A DNA stretch of 64,000 nucleotides, from assembly GCA_964646615.1 (NCBI GenBank), contig CAZYEV010000006.1:1-64000 (forward strand). Reading direction: 5' to 3'. Positions 32,908 through 42,503 of the stretch are shown here, one piece after another. The notes under the pieces were generated by a model, which saw only the letters and a list, made by a program, of their open reading frames with translations, did not search any database and was not told where the DNA came from. Position 1 is the stretch's first letter, and the number at the start of each line of letters is the position of its first letter. Origin of the DNA: M3007 sp964646615 (GTDB taxonomy: Bacteria; Bacteroidota; Bacteroidia; Chitinophagales; Saprospiraceae). A program made the translations under genes and the position numbers.

Positions 32908-35900
32908 CTATTCGCGTTTGAGGGCCAGTATCTTGATTTCTACGCGCTGGTTGAGCCTTCGCCCTTCAGGGGTGGCGTTGTTGGCGATGGGTTGGCGTTT
33001 TCCGTAACCTTTGTATGTAACGCGGCGGGGGTCAATGCCTTTCTGAATGAGGTAATCGGCTACGGCCTTAGCGCGTGCGGTGGAGAGGCGGTCGCAAAAT
33101 TCGTCGGGTGGTATGTTGTTGGTATGGCCCCCGATTTCGATGACGATGTTGCCGTTTTCCTCCATGAAGTCGTAGAGTTCGTCCAGCGTGGGCAGGCACT
33201 CGGGCGTGAGGTTGAAGCTGTCGGCCTCGAAGCGCAGTTGCTCCATGCGGATGGTTTGTCCGCTGCGCAGTACGTCGGCATTGAGTTCGGGCAGGATGCG
33301 CTTCTTTATCTCGACGGTTTTGGTTAGTTTGCAACCCATAGCGTCGGTGAGTGTAACGGTATGCGCGCCGAGTTTGAGTTTGGAGGCGGTGGCGGTGGTT
33401 TCGCCGCTGTCCCAGGCAATGGTGATGGGCGGCGTTCCACCGTTGATTTTGAGGGTGGCTTTGCCGTCGGCGCTGCGTTCGGTGGTGGCGCCTACAACGC
33501 GCGTTACTTCAGCCTCTAAGGGTGCCGGGCTGTTAACGACGACAACGGCAGCCTGTGTGGTACCCTGCGCATCCGTTACCGTGATGGTGTAAGAGCCGGG
33601 GGCTACGTTTTTGATTTCCAGTCCGTTCCAGCTGGCTTCGCTCCATTTGTGCTGGTAAGGCGGTTTGCCGCCAGTAATGGTGGCTTTGAGCGTGGCCATC
33701 TGGCCGGCGCAGAGGATGCGGTTCGTTTCTTCAATATTGACCGCGAAGGGCAGGATATTTTCAGGCACTTCAAGGGTGAACGTGGCGGTGCATCCGCGTT
33801 CGTCGGTTATGGTTACGGTGTGGGCGCCGGGGCTGAGATTTTCTACGGTGGGGGTTACTTCGCCGTTGTCCCAGGCGAAGGAGAGTTTGCCGGTGCCTCC
33901 GCGGCCTTCGGCGCGGGCTTTGCCGTCGCTTTTGCCGGTGCTGGCCGGCGCGAGGAGTACAGCAAAGGGAATGATGGCGGGTGGTTCCTTAATCTCAATA
34001 GAGGCGGAGACAGAACTGCGGCGGGCATCGGTTACAGTTACGGTATGACGGCCCGGGCCGGCATTCTCCGGTTGTTCACCGCTGAGCTCTTTGGTGTCCC
34101 ACTTGTACACATAAGGCTTGATGCCGCCACTGGCATGTACGCGCAAGGTGGCTTTCTGCCCGTGGCAGGTGATAGGCGCCAGTTCGGAGATGTTGACGTT
34201 GAGGGGGAGCAGCGTTTCGCTTACGCTCACAGCGGCGGCGGTGGTGCAGCCGTTGGCGTCGGTAACGGTGAAGTTGAAGGTACCGACGCCCAGCCGGTAG
34301 GCGTTTTCGCCCACTTCGTCGTTTTGCCAGCGGATCTGGTAAGGCGGTGTTCCGCCGGAGATGATGGCCTGGGCGTTGCCGTTGTTTTGGCCAGGGTCAG
34401 CGGTGCGCAGGACTTTGGCCGTTGCCTTGAGGGTGTCGGGTTCGAGCACCTGGAAGGCCGTGGAGGTGCGCCCTCCGGCGGCGTCGGCCACAACGAGCTG
34501 ATAGACGCCGGCGCGCACGTTGGTGGGCGTTTGCCCCTTCAGGTTGGGTTGCGCCCAGAGGAACTCGAAGGGCGGTTTGCCACCGCGCACGTCCACGCGC
34601 AGGCTGGTGGTGCCGCCGGCGCAAGGGATTTTGCCCGTTTCTTCGATGCGAATGGAAAGCGGCAGAATGTTTTCGGTCATGGTGAAATCCACCACCGTTT
34701 CGCAGCCGTTGTTGTCGGCCACGGTTACCTGGTGAGGGCCGGGATAAAGGCGTCGGGCCTGTTCGGTATATTCCTCACTATCCCAGCGGTACTGGTAAGG
34801 TGGGGTACCGCCTTGAGCTTTTACGGTAGCGCGTCCGTCGGCGCTGGCCAGGCCGGCGGGGGCATCCAAAGTTACGGAGGCTTTGACTGGCTCGGGCTGG
34901 CGCAGGGTGTAGGTGGCTGTAGCCTGATTGCCGGCGACGTCAGTGACGGTTACAGTGTAGGTGCCAGCCGCCACCTCTTCGGGCTGATAGCCAACCAGTT
35001 CCGGGCGGCTCCATTTGAATTGGAAGGGGCTTTTGCCGCCTTCCACGCTCACCTCGAGGCTGGTTTTGCCTCCATAGCATTCGATGGGATGGGTTTCTTT
35101 GATGGCGGCCGACAGCGTCGGGATTTTTTCATCAATCACGACGCGGGCCGACAGCGTGCAGCCGTTAGCGTCGGTAATCGTTACGCCGTGCTCGCCTGCA
35201 GTCAGGGCGGTAGCGGTCTGAGTCGTTTCGCCGTTGTCCCACGCGTACGAATAGGGGGCGGTGCCGCCGCGGGCGGTAGCCTGGGCTTTGCCGTCGGCTT
35301 TGCCCAACAGGGCAGGTGCTTGCTGGGTGGCCACCACGCTCAGGGCGGCGGGCTGCGCCACGGTGATGCTGGTTACCGTGCGGCCGCCGAGGGCGTCCAC
35401 TACCGTCAGCGTGTAAACGCCGGCGGCGACACCAGAGACTTGTGTGCCACTGAATTTGGGGTTGCTCCATTCGTACTGGTACGGCTCTTTGCCCCCCTCC
35501 ACCCGGACGCCCAAAATGGCGTTGCCCCCAAAGCAGGGGATGGGGGCGTTCTCTTCGATGCGAGCCGCTAAGGCTTCTATCTTGCGCCCGATGGTTACGC
35601 TGGCTACGGCCGTGCAGCCACGCTTGTCAGTAACAGTTACGGAGCGCGTTCCTTCGGAAAGGCGCACGGCGGGGTTGGTCGTCTCACCATTATCCCACTT
35701 GAAGCGGAAATCGGGTGTGCCGCCGCGCACTTTGGCCTCGGCGCTGCCGTCTTTGGCACCCAGAGCACTCTCTATCTTGCGCTGTTCGGCAGTGGCGCTC
35801 AGGCGCTTGTCTTCAATGGTAACCTTGCCCTGTTTGGACTTACCTGCGGCGTCTGTAACGGTAACGGTGTAAGCGCCGATGCTGACGTTCTTTGGGTTGG

Positions 35901-36951
35901 GGCCTTCCAGGCGCGCATCCGACCAGGCGTAGCGATACGGGGGCGTGCCGCCACTGACGTTCACGCGCACCACGGCATCGTCGCCAGCGCCCGTGCACGA
36001 GACCTCCTGTTCCACCGAGCAGTTGACCAACAGGGCCGAGGTTTTGCTGATGAGGTAAACGCCCTTGTCGTCGGTACCTATCCAGATGCTGCCTTCGCTG
36101 TCGGCGGCAATGCAGCGGCCGTATTCGCTGGTGAAGTATTCGGCGCCGCTGAAGACCTCGAAGTCATCGGTCAGCAGGCTGTATCGGCTGGCGATGCGCG
36201 ACAGGATCCACAGGTTGCCCTCCTGGTCGAGGTCGAAGTCTTCCGGCTCGCCCTCTAAGGCCTTGTCTTTAATGTTGATGGGTTGCCAGCGCTGGCCATT
36301 TTGGGCCAGCCAGAACTCGCCGTCGGCCAGCACGTAGATGTCGGTGCCCAACTGGCGCACGCGCTGCACATTGTAACCTTCCAGTTCCAACTTCCAGCGA
36401 TCGGGCGTGCCCACGAGCATGCCTTCGTTGGAGCCTACCCAGTAGCGTCCGGCGCGGTCGCGGAAGATGGTCGTGATGGTGTTGGTTTTCAATTTGGTGT
36501 TTGAGGAAGTGAATTTGGCCACCACTTTCAGGGCGGGTTTAGTGTTCACCTGAAAAAGGCCGTGTTGTTCGGTACCCAGCCACAGCCAGTCGCGGTCGCT
36601 GTCGTAGTAGGCGGCGGTTACTTTGGGCGATACGCCCAGCACCATTTGCAATACTTCGGGCGTCCAGCGCACGTCGGCATTGCCGCCGGCAAATTGGAGA
36701 GCGCTCTGCTCACCGGTCGTGAGCGATACAGATACACCCAGGTCGCACGCCGACACGCGGTACAGTCCGGCGCTGCTGGAGACCCATTTGGTATTGTCAG
36801 CATCCACATGGATATGGTTGACGGAGGCGGAGCGGCTCACGGCACCGCAGCGCACTACTTGATAGGCCGATTTTTGGGCAAAAAGTGCAGAAGCGCTCAG
36901 TAATGACAGGAAGAAAAGCGACGAGCGTACGCGAGAGAAGGAAAGCGTCAT
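32908..36951 (-). CDS. Giant surface protein: beta-propeller, twelve SprB-type repeats, OmpA domain
   Basis: This 1347-residue protein has a signal peptide (MTLSFSRVRSSLFFLSLLSASALFAQ) and three parts. Residues ~30-305 are two-component-regulator-type propeller blades (DSDRDWLWLGTEQHGLF, DRAGRYWVGSNEGML, DSEGSIWIGTDDKGVYLI). Residues ~309-1225 hold twelve SprB/PKD-like repeats of ~70-85 residues, alternating between two classes: A (GGKPPYQYEWS.P...G..., GVYTLTVTDA.G) and B (SADGKA...GGTPPY.Y.WD.GE..., G.H.VTVTD.NGC). The final ~120 residues are an OmpA peptidoglycan-binding domain (IEIGGHTNN...YGKRQPIANNATPEGRRLNQRVEI). SprB is the gliding adhesin of Flavobacterium; the OmpA end implies wall-bound attachment here, with no T9SS tail. 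Function: adhesion or envelope structure, inferred. Start 36951 begins the signal peptide. Confidence 0.9.
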   Translation of the reverse strand: MTLSFSRVRSSLFFLSLLSASALFAQKSAYQVVRCGAVSRSASVNHIHVDADNTKWVSSSAGLYRVSACDLGVSVSLTTGEQSALQFAGGNADVRWTPEVLQMVLGVSPKVTAAYYDSDRDWLWLGTEQHGLFQVNTKPALKVVAKFTSSNTKLKTNTITTIFRDRAGRYWVGSNEGMLVGTPDRWKLELEGYNVQRVRQLGTDIYVLADGEFWLAQNGQRWQPINIKDKALEGEPEDFDLDQEGNLWILSRIASRYSLLTDDFEVFSGAEYFTSEYGRCIAADSEGSIWIGTDDKGVYLISKTSALLVNCSVEQEVSCTGAGDDAVVRVNVSGGTPPYRYAWSDARLEGPNPKNVSIGAYTVTVTDAAGKSKQGKVTIEDKRLSATAEQRKIESALGAKDGSAEAKVRGGTPDFRFKWDNGETTNPAVRLSEGTRSVTVTDKRGCTAVASVTIGRKIEALAARIEENAPIPCFGGNAILGVRVEGGKEPYQYEWSNPKFSGTQVSGVAAGVYTLTVVDALGGRTVTSITVAQPAALSVVATQQAPALLGKADGKAQATARGGTAPYSYAWDNGETTQTATALTAGEHGVTITDANGCTLSARVVIDEKIPTLSAAIKETHPIECYGGKTSLEVSVEGGKSPFQFKWSRPELVGYQPEEVAAGTYTVTVTDVAGNQATATYTLRQPEPVKASVTLDAPAGLASADGRATVKAQGGTPPYQYRWDSEEYTEQARRLYPGPHQVTVADNNGCETVVDFTMTENILPLSIRIEETGKIPCAGGTTSLRVDVRGGKPPFEFLWAQPNLKGQTPTNVRAGVYQLVVADAAGGRTSTAFQVLEPDTLKATAKVLRTADPGQNNGNAQAIISGGTPPYQIRWQNDEVGENAYRLGVGTFNFTVTDANGCTTAAAVSVSETLLPLNVNISELAPITCHGQKATLRVHASGGIKPYVYKWDTKELSGEQPENAGPGRHTVTVTDARRSSVSASIEIKEPPAIIPFAVLLAPASTGKSDGKARAEGRGGTGKLSFAWDNGEVTPTVENLSPGAHTVTITDERGCTATFTLEVPENILPFAVNIEETNRILCAGQMATLKATITGGKPPYQHKWSEASWNGLEIKNVAPGSYTITVTDAQGTTQAAVVVVNSPAPLEAEVTRVVGATTERSADGKATLKINGGTPPITIAWDSGETTATASKLKLGAHTVTLTDAMGCKLTKTVEIKKRILPELNADVLRSGQTIRMEQLRFEADSFNLTPECLPTLDELYDFMEENGNIVIEIGGHTNNIPPDEFCDRLSTARAKAVADYLIQKGIDPRRVTYKGYGKRQPIANNATPEGRRLNQRVEIKILALKRE

Positions 36952-37148
36952 AGTTGTTTTGTGTGCGTGTGTGGAAGGCGCAGCCAGGGGTAATAAGTGG
37001 TCGTTCTGGCGGCCTTTCGTTGGGCGCGCAAAGTTCGCGCAAGGTTGGCCAAATGGCGGCAGATAAACGGATTTTGGCTGCCGGCATTGTGGGCGTTGGG
37101 CGGCAGGAAGGCGCGATTTGAGGCAATCTTCAGGCAAGGAAGTGCGCT

Positions 37149-38375
37149 TTAAAGGCGCATTTTCACCCGGCGGCCAGGCAGGCGCTCCCAGGCGGGCGAG
37201 GCGGCGTCAATGCCGCCGGGAGCCACTATCCACAGTACGGGTACGCGCGGTCGGACGAGAGGGGCCTCAGCGTAGCCGTCGGTGAAAAAAATCAGGCCGT
37301 CGGGGCGTTCGGCATTGGCCAGCTGAAGCGCGTCGTTGAAGTCGGTGCCGCCGCGGCCGCAGACGATTTCCGGCAGGCGCCCGCGGTAAGGGTAGCGCCG
37401 CTGCACGCGCGCGTCGGTCTCGACAATTTCGACCGCTGCGCCAGCGCGCCAGAGGTGGTACACTTCGCCGAAGAAGCGCTGAAGTTCTTGCTGGTCAATG
37501 CTGCCGGAGGTGTCAATGGCGGCCATCAGGCGGCGCTTGCGGCTGATTTGCAGGCCGGGCGAGGTGCCGTAGCGCTTGCTGGGGCGGCGTATGGTGTTGG
37601 TCAGGCGCGTTTGCGAGGCGCTGGCGGCAAACAGACGCAGCACGTATTGCCACGGCAGGCGGGCGGGTGGCTGGAGGGTTATCTCGCTCAGGGCTTCGCG
37701 CAGGGCACCGGGCAGTGTGCCCCACGAGCGGTCGCCGGTGCGGCGGCAGGCCGATTGGAGCAGCCCTTTAAGGTGCGTTTCGGCCACGGCGCGCTCCAGT
37801 TCGCTGCGCCCGCGGATGTCGCGCCAGGCTTTGTGGCGTTCCAGCCCATGTGCGTCGGATTGCAGGTTTTGCGGCAAAGTGCCCTGCTGGCCGTTGGCCG
37901 CTTCACTGCCGGCGGAACGGCGCAGTTCTTCCAGTTTTTTATAGTAATAAAACCACGTTTGGCCAGCTTCCAGGCGCAAGGCGCCAAAGGTGTCCAGAAA
38001 CAGGCTGTCGTCGGGCAGCAGCTCGCGCTCGATGTATTGGTTGACCACCAGGTCGAATGCCACGTTGAGCAGCGTAGGGTCTAATGCAGGTTCGTTGACG
38101 AAGGGGTGGCGGAACACCAAGTGCAGCAGTTCGTGCTTCAGCACGCCATAGCGATGCCGGGGCTGGGTGAGCGTTTCATCCCAAAAGGCGGCGTTGATGT
38201 ATAGCGTCAGCGAGTCGCGCCCCATGCCCACGCCTAAGGTCTCGACCGGATGGCCCGGCCCAACAACGGCCTTGTTGAGGCTGCCGAGCAGGTGGGCATA
38301 AAACGGCTCGCGCAGCAGCAGCTCGACGCCCGTGCGCGATATTTCATCCAGAATGCGAAGCGTGGTTTGGGCCAT
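37149..38375 (-). CDS. VWA-like putative metallopeptidase (DUF2201 type)
   Basis: This 408-residue protein combines an N-terminal putative zinc-peptidase domain, HELLHLVFRHP (an HExxH motif ~residue 81), with a C-terminal VWA-like domain: AIDTSGSID (metal-site DxSxS) and FTDGYAEAP. This is the DUF2201 architecture, usually next to a MoxR-type AAA ATPase; no such ATPase is near. No signal peptide. It may act as a cytosolic metal-dependent factor or chaperone with an ATPase encoded elsewhere. It lies 197 bases upstream of the SprB-repeat gene on the same strand and may or may not be co-transcribed. Confidence 0.85.
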   Translation of the reverse strand: MAQTTLRILDEISRTGVELLLREPFYAHLLGSLNKAVVGPGHPVETLGVGMGRDSLTLYINAAFWDETLTQPRHRYGVLKHELLHLVFRHPFVNEPALDPTLLNVAFDLVVNQYIERELLPDDSLFLDTFGALRLEAGQTWFYYYKKLEELRRSAGSEAANGQQGTLPQNLQSDAHGLERHKAWRDIRGRSELERAVAETHLKGLLQSACRRTGDRSWGTLPGALREALSEITLQPPARLPWQYVLRLFAASASQTRLTNTIRRPSKRYGTSPGLQISRKRRLMAAIDTSGSIDQQELQRFFGEVYHLWRAGAAVEIVETDARVQRRYPYRGRLPEIVCGRGGTDFNDALQLANAERPDGLIFFTDGYAEAPLVRPRVPVLWIVAPGGIDAASPAWERLPGRRVKMRL

Positions 38376-38464
38376 ACGTGAAATGAGCGCCTGATGAAGG
38401 CAAAGTTAGCCTACAACGCCGCTGCGGCGGATGGGTTCAGACGCGGGCATTTGCTGTAAAATGA

Positions 38465-38497
38465 AATAGCCGGACAGCGGATGCCTGCCCGGCTATT
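38465..38497 (-). terminator. Terminator of the TonB receptor gene
   Basis: AATAGCCGG (38465-38473) and CCGGCTATT (38489-38497) pair. On the minus strand the stem is followed by the T-rich TTTCATTTTA. It lies just after the receptor stop. Confidence 0.65.
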
Positions 38498-38527
38498 GAA
38501 GGCGCCTTCAGGAGGGCGAAAGGTTCG

Positions 38528-41101
38528 TCAGAACCGGAAGTTCAACCTGGAGAACAGGAACGCGCCGTTGAAGCCCATTTGCACGGCATCGTACAGGCCG
38601 CCGCCTTCGGTTTCCTGGTCTTGCCGCGTGGGGTAGGCGTTCAGGACGTTGACGCCGCCCAGCGTCCAGCGCACGCGCGGCGACAGGCGGTACGAAAGGC
38701 TGAGGTCGAGCGTTACGCGCGGGTCGTACACGTCTATTTCGCCGATGTAGTCTTCCAGTTCGATGCGGGCGAAGTAGTTGACGCGGGCATTGAGGCCCAG
38801 CCGGCGGCCGTGCAGGTCGAACGTGAGGTTGCCCTTCATGGGCGGAGCAGAGGCGAGGATGAATAGTTTTTCGCGGTTGCTCAGGTAGGAGTCTTCCTTG
38901 CCGACGAGTTTGGGGCTGGTGTTGACCTGGTCAATGGTCATGCGATTCCAGTTGCCGGCCAGGGTGAGGGTGAAGCGCTGTTCGTCGCCCAGTGTTCCGC
39001 TGTAAGCGGCCACGAGGTCGAGGCCGTTGGTAGTAGTATTGATGGCGTTGGCGAAGAAGCGAGCGCTGCCCACGTTGAGCGCCCGCAAGATGCCGCCTAT
39101 CTGGTCGTCGTCATTGGTGAAGTCGCCCGTCAGCACAATGCGGTCTTTGATTTGGATCCGGTAAAAGTCGGCCGACAGCGTAAAGCCCTGGCGGCTGTAC
39201 GTCAGGCCAGCGCCGAGGTTGACGGACGTTTCCTCTTTGAGCGGCTCAATGCCCAACGCGCGGGTAACGGGGCTGTTGTTTTTGGCTAAGAACTTGTCCA
39301 CAGCTACGCCGGACTCGAAGTCGGTGTAAACGGAGTTGAAATACAGCTGCGCCAGCGATGGCGCGCGGAAGCCCGTGCTGGCCGAGCCGCGCAAGGCCAA
39401 GCCGTCGGTGAGTTTGTAGCGGGCGGCCAGTTTGCCGTTGAGCGTGTTGCCAAAGTCGGAGTAGTTTTCAAAGCGCACAGCAGCGCCGAGGCTGAAGGTG
39501 GAGGAGAAGGTGAATTCACCGTCCACAAAGGCGGCGATGTTGGTGCGGCTTTCGTTGACTTCATTTTGCGGCCCAAAGCCCGGAAAGCCCTGCGCGCCGC
39601 CAGGTCGGGCGATGCTGTCGCCTTCGGGAGTGATGAAATAGACCGGCCCATAGGTGCGCCACGAAGCTTCTTCGCCGGCGAAGATCTGGTAGTTCTCCAA
39701 GCGATGCTCGGCACCGAAGGCGATGTTGGTGCCGTTGAACCAGTCTCGGAAGAAGCGGCTAAACGTGAGGTTGGCCGTGTTCTGGCGCAGTTGGAAGCCG
39801 CCGTCGTCGAATTCGGTGGGCGAGCGTTCTTCGAGGCTGGCGTTGAGGGTGCCGCGTCCGTAGTAGTGGAAGCGGTTGAGGCCGACCGTGTAGTTGAGGT
39901 CGGTGTTCCAGTTATTCAGTGCGCCGCGCACGCCTACGCTCATGCTGCGGTCGGTGATGTTGGAGGCGATAATGGGGTCGAAGCCATTGGGATAGATGGC
40001 GTCCACGTTGCGCTCGGTGCCCGGGTCGCGGCTCCAGGCGTAAGCGTTGGTCTGGCGGAAGTTGGAGCCGCCAAAAGCGTACAGCGACACGTCTTTGCCC
40101 AGCGGCACGGCAGCGTTGAAATAGGTGGCGAAGTTGGTGCCCTGTGCGTCGCCGAATTTGCGCCGGTACAGGGAGGGGTCATAGCGGTTGGTGTGCCCGC
40201 GCGACCAGTAGTCCATGGTGAAGTTGGCGAAGCCGCCCTCGCCGATGCGGAAGCCATAGTTGCCGTTGACCTGAAGGTTTTCGCCGTCGAAAGTGCTGCG
40301 TTCGGGGTTGTCTTTGGCCAGATGAGCTCCGACATTGACATTGCCGTTGAACTCGTTGACGTTCTCTTTGAGCACGATGTTGATAACCCCCGCGATAGCG
40401 TCGGAGCCGTATTGCGCTGAGGCACCGTCGCGCAGGATTTCGATACGCTCAATGGCCGCTGCCGGTATGGCGTTCAGGTCGGTGCCCGTGTTGCCGCGTC
40501 CGCGCGTGCCGTAGATGTTGACTAAGCTCGACTGGTGGCGGCGCTTGCCGTTGATGAGCACAAGTGTCTGGTCGGGCCCCAGGCCGCGCAGCGTAGCCGG
40601 GTCCACGTGGTCGGCTCCGTCGGCACCCGTCTGGCGGTTGGCGTTGAACGACGGCGCGGCGTATTGGAGCATCTGATTGACGTCCAGCTGGCCCTGTGTT
40701 GCCATCAGCTGGCGCACATCGAGCACGTCAATGGGCACCAATGAGTTGGTTACCGAGCGATTGAGCGCGCGCGAGCCTACAATGACCACACCTTCCAACA
40801 CCAGACCTTCCCGCATCTGCACATTGATCTCCGAACGACCATCCACCGGTACTTCCTGGGTCGCGTAGCCCGTGTAGGAAAACACCAACGTGGCATCCGA
40901 CCGACTGACGCGCAGCGAATAGGCGCCATCCCAGGCCGAAATGGTGCCGTTCGTGGTGCCTCGCTCGTAAATGGTAACGCCTACTAACGGATTGCCGGAC
41001 TCATCGGTAACCTTGCCCTTGACAGTTCCCTGGGCGTGCAAGCCCACTACCGAAAGGCTCCACAGCAGCCCAAGGAGCAGGAGAGTGTTAAGTTGTTTCA
41101 T
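38528..41101 (-). CDS. TonB-dependent outer-membrane receptor
   Basis: The 857-residue protein has a signal peptide (MKQLNTLLLLGLLWSLSVVGLHAQ), an N-terminal carboxypeptidase-regulatory-like domain (GKVTDESGNPLVGVTIYERGT, ~28-105), a plug domain (QTLVLINGKRRH and IERIEILRDGASAQYGSDAIAGVINIV) and a 22-strand barrel ending in FSRLNFRF, with the C-terminal Phe. It imports a ligand larger than porins allow. There is no SusD partner, so it is not a standard Sus-type pair. It is divergent from a GH53 galactanase and an SSS symporter; galactan fragments are a possible but unproven ligand. Start 41101 begins the signal peptide. Confidence 0.93.
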   Translation of the reverse strand: MKQLNTLLLLGLLWSLSVVGLHAQGTVKGKVTDESGNPLVGVTIYERGTTNGTISAWDGAYSLRVSRSDATLVFSYTGYATQEVPVDGRSEINVQMREGLVLEGVVIVGSRALNRSVTNSLVPIDVLDVRQLMATQGQLDVNQMLQYAAPSFNANRQTGADGADHVDPATLRGLGPDQTLVLINGKRRHQSSLVNIYGTRGRGNTGTDLNAIPAAAIERIEILRDGASAQYGSDAIAGVINIVLKENVNEFNGNVNVGAHLAKDNPERSTFDGENLQVNGNYGFRIGEGGFANFTMDYWSRGHTNRYDPSLYRRKFGDAQGTNFATYFNAAVPLGKDVSLYAFGGSNFRQTNAYAWSRDPGTERNVDAIYPNGFDPIIASNITDRSMSVGVRGALNNWNTDLNYTVGLNRFHYYGRGTLNASLEERSPTEFDDGGFQLRQNTANLTFSRFFRDWFNGTNIAFGAEHRLENYQIFAGEEASWRTYGPVYFITPEGDSIARPGGAQGFPGFGPQNEVNESRTNIAAFVDGEFTFSSTFSLGAAVRFENYSDFGNTLNGKLAARYKLTDGLALRGSASTGFRAPSLAQLYFNSVYTDFESGVAVDKFLAKNNSPVTRALGIEPLKEETSVNLGAGLTYSRQGFTLSADFYRIQIKDRIVLTGDFTNDDDQIGGILRALNVGSARFFANAINTTTNGLDLVAAYSGTLGDEQRFTLTLAGNWNRMTIDQVNTSPKLVGKEDSYLSNREKLFILASAPPMKGNLTFDLHGRRLGLNARVNYFARIELEDYIGEIDVYDPRVTLDLSLSYRLSPRVRWTLGGVNVLNAYPTRQDQETEGGGLYDAVQMGFNGAFLFSRLNFRF

Positions 41102-41167
41102 AACGCAGAACAGTTTTGTTGTGAATGGATGAAATAAAATGAAACGCTTTTTGGCCAAAAAGCCGGG

Positions 41168-41198
41168 CGAAAGTAGGGCAGAAGCGTATGGCTGCCAA
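41168..41198 (-). promoter_or_regulatory. Promoter of the TonB receptor gene
   Basis: On the minus strand, TTG (41198-41196), a 20-base spacer and TACTTTCG (41175-41168) match the consensus closely. It lies about 67 bases before the start codon. Confidence 0.6.
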
Positions 41199-41253
41199 AT
41201 TTGAAAAATTTTTACCGAATGCCTGGAGAGCAACCGTCCCAGCTATGGGCGGC

Positions 41254-41261
41254 TATTTTTG
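41254..41261 (+). promoter_or_regulatory. Putative -7 element of the GH53 gene
   Basis: TATTTTTG lies 25 bases before ATG 41287 and 78 bases from the divergent receptor -7 element. No -33 TTG was found. Confidence 0.5.
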
Positions 41262-41286
41262 CGCATTCAAACAGCCTCTTCTGCGC

Positions 41287-42390
41287 ATGCTTTCCCATGC
41301 CGTTTTGCTCCGTTGGCGAAAAGCGCTTGCCCTGGCTTTGTCGCTGTGCCTTTCGTGGTCGTGCCAGCGAGGCCAGGAGCCGGCGCCCTCTCCCGAGCCG
41401 CCCGATACCCTGCCGTTCATCGCCGCCGCTGACATTTCTGGATATCCGGAAATAGAAGCCAGCCGGCCCACCTTTTACACCGACGACGGTCGGCCGGGCG
41501 ATTTTCTGGAGATCCTCCGATCCAGCGGCGTCAACACCATCCGCTTGCGGCTGTGGGTCCATCCCGCTGGCGGGCATTCCGGCATAGAGGAGGTTGAGGC
41601 GTTTGCCCGGCGCCTGAGGGCCATGGGTTTTCGCCTGTGGCTCGCGCTGCACTACTCCGACACCTGGGCCGACCCGGGCCGCCAGCAGGTGCCCGCCCGC
41701 TGGCAATCGCTCGACTTTGCCCGCCTGCAAGACAGCGTGCACGCATATACCCGACACGTGGCCGAGCAGATCCAGCCGGAAATCATCCAGCTGGGCAACG
41801 AAATCAACAGCGGCTTCCTGCACCCCGCCGGGCATCTGGCCCTACACCCGCAGCAGTTCCGGGCGCTGCTCTCCACAGCGGCCCACGCCGTTCGGGCGGC
41901 GTCGCCAACATCCAAAATCCTGTTGCACTTCGCCGGCATCGAGAACGCCGGCGGATTTTTTCAGCAAATTGCTGACCTGGACTTCGACCTCATCGGCCTG
42001 TCGTACTATCCCATCTGGCACGGCAAGCAGCTGGCGCTGCTGCACGCTACACTGAGGCAACTCGCCCAGCGCAAGCCCGTCGTCATCGCCGAAACGGCCT
42101 ACCCGTTCACCTTAGGCTGGAACGACTGGACGACCAACATCGTGGGCTTGCCCGAGCAACTCATTCTGCCCGAATACCCCGCCACGCCGCAGGGTCAACG
42201 GGATTTTTTGAAAAAAATAAAAACCATCGTGCAAGACACCCCCAACGGCGCCGGCTTGTGCTACTGGGGGGCGGAATGGATTGCCTGGAAAGGGCCAACA
42301 GCCACCGACGGCTCGCCGTGGGAAAATCAGGCCCTGTTCGACTTTGACCACCGGGCACTGCCAGCGCTGCGGGTGTTCAAACCCGATTGA
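41287..42390 (+). CDS. GH53 endo-beta-1,4-galactanase, lipoprotein
   Basis: This 367-residue protein belongs to glycoside hydrolase family 53, which cuts beta-1,4-galactan side chains of pectin. The N-terminus is a lipoprotein signal (ALALALSLCLSWSC, lipid cysteine ~25), so it sits on a membrane surface. The barrel shows GVNTIRLRLWVHP, LHYSDTWADPG, the acid/base Glu in LGNEINSG and the nucleophile Glu in VIAETAYPFT, and LCYWGAEWIAW. ATG 41287 begins the lipoprotein signal and follows a -7 match. The next gene, an SSS symporter, starts 113 bases later on the same strand behind its own promoter. Confidence 0.93.
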   Translation: MLSHAVLLRWRKALALALSLCLSWSCQRGQEPAPSPEPPDTLPFIAAADISGYPEIEASRPTFYTDDGRPGDFLEILRSSGVNTIRLRLWVHPAGGHSGIEEVEAFARRLRAMGFRLWLALHYSDTWADPGRQQVPARWQSLDFARLQDSVHAYTRHVAEQIQPEIIQLGNEINSGFLHPAGHLALHPQQFRALLSTAAHAVRAASPTSKILLHFAGIENAGGFFQQIADLDFDLIGLSYYPIWHGKQLALLHATLRQLAQRKPVVIAETAYPFTLGWNDWTTNIVGLPEQLILPEYPATPQGQRDFLKKIKTIVQDTPNGAGLCYWGAEWIAWKGPTATDGSPWENQALFDFDHRALPALRVFKPD

Positions 42391-42464
42391 ACTGTAGCTC
42401 CAATGCAGCGAACCGGCAGGCCTTTTGCGCAGTTTATGCCGCCGAATGCTACGGGTGCAGGTGC

Positions 42465-42472
42465 TACCTTTG
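42465..42472 (+). promoter_or_regulatory. Putative -7 element of the SSS symporter gene
   Basis: TACCTTTG lies 31 bases before ATG 42504; no -33 TTG at a normal distance. Confidence 0.55.
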
Positions 42473-42503
42473 CCGCCCTACTCCCGTTAACGTTTGTTGC
42501 AAG

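Noticed and set aside
33649..35571. 640-codon plus-strand frame opposite the SprB-repeat gene
   Set aside because: It mirrors the repetitive structure of the real gene and has no signal peptide or domain.
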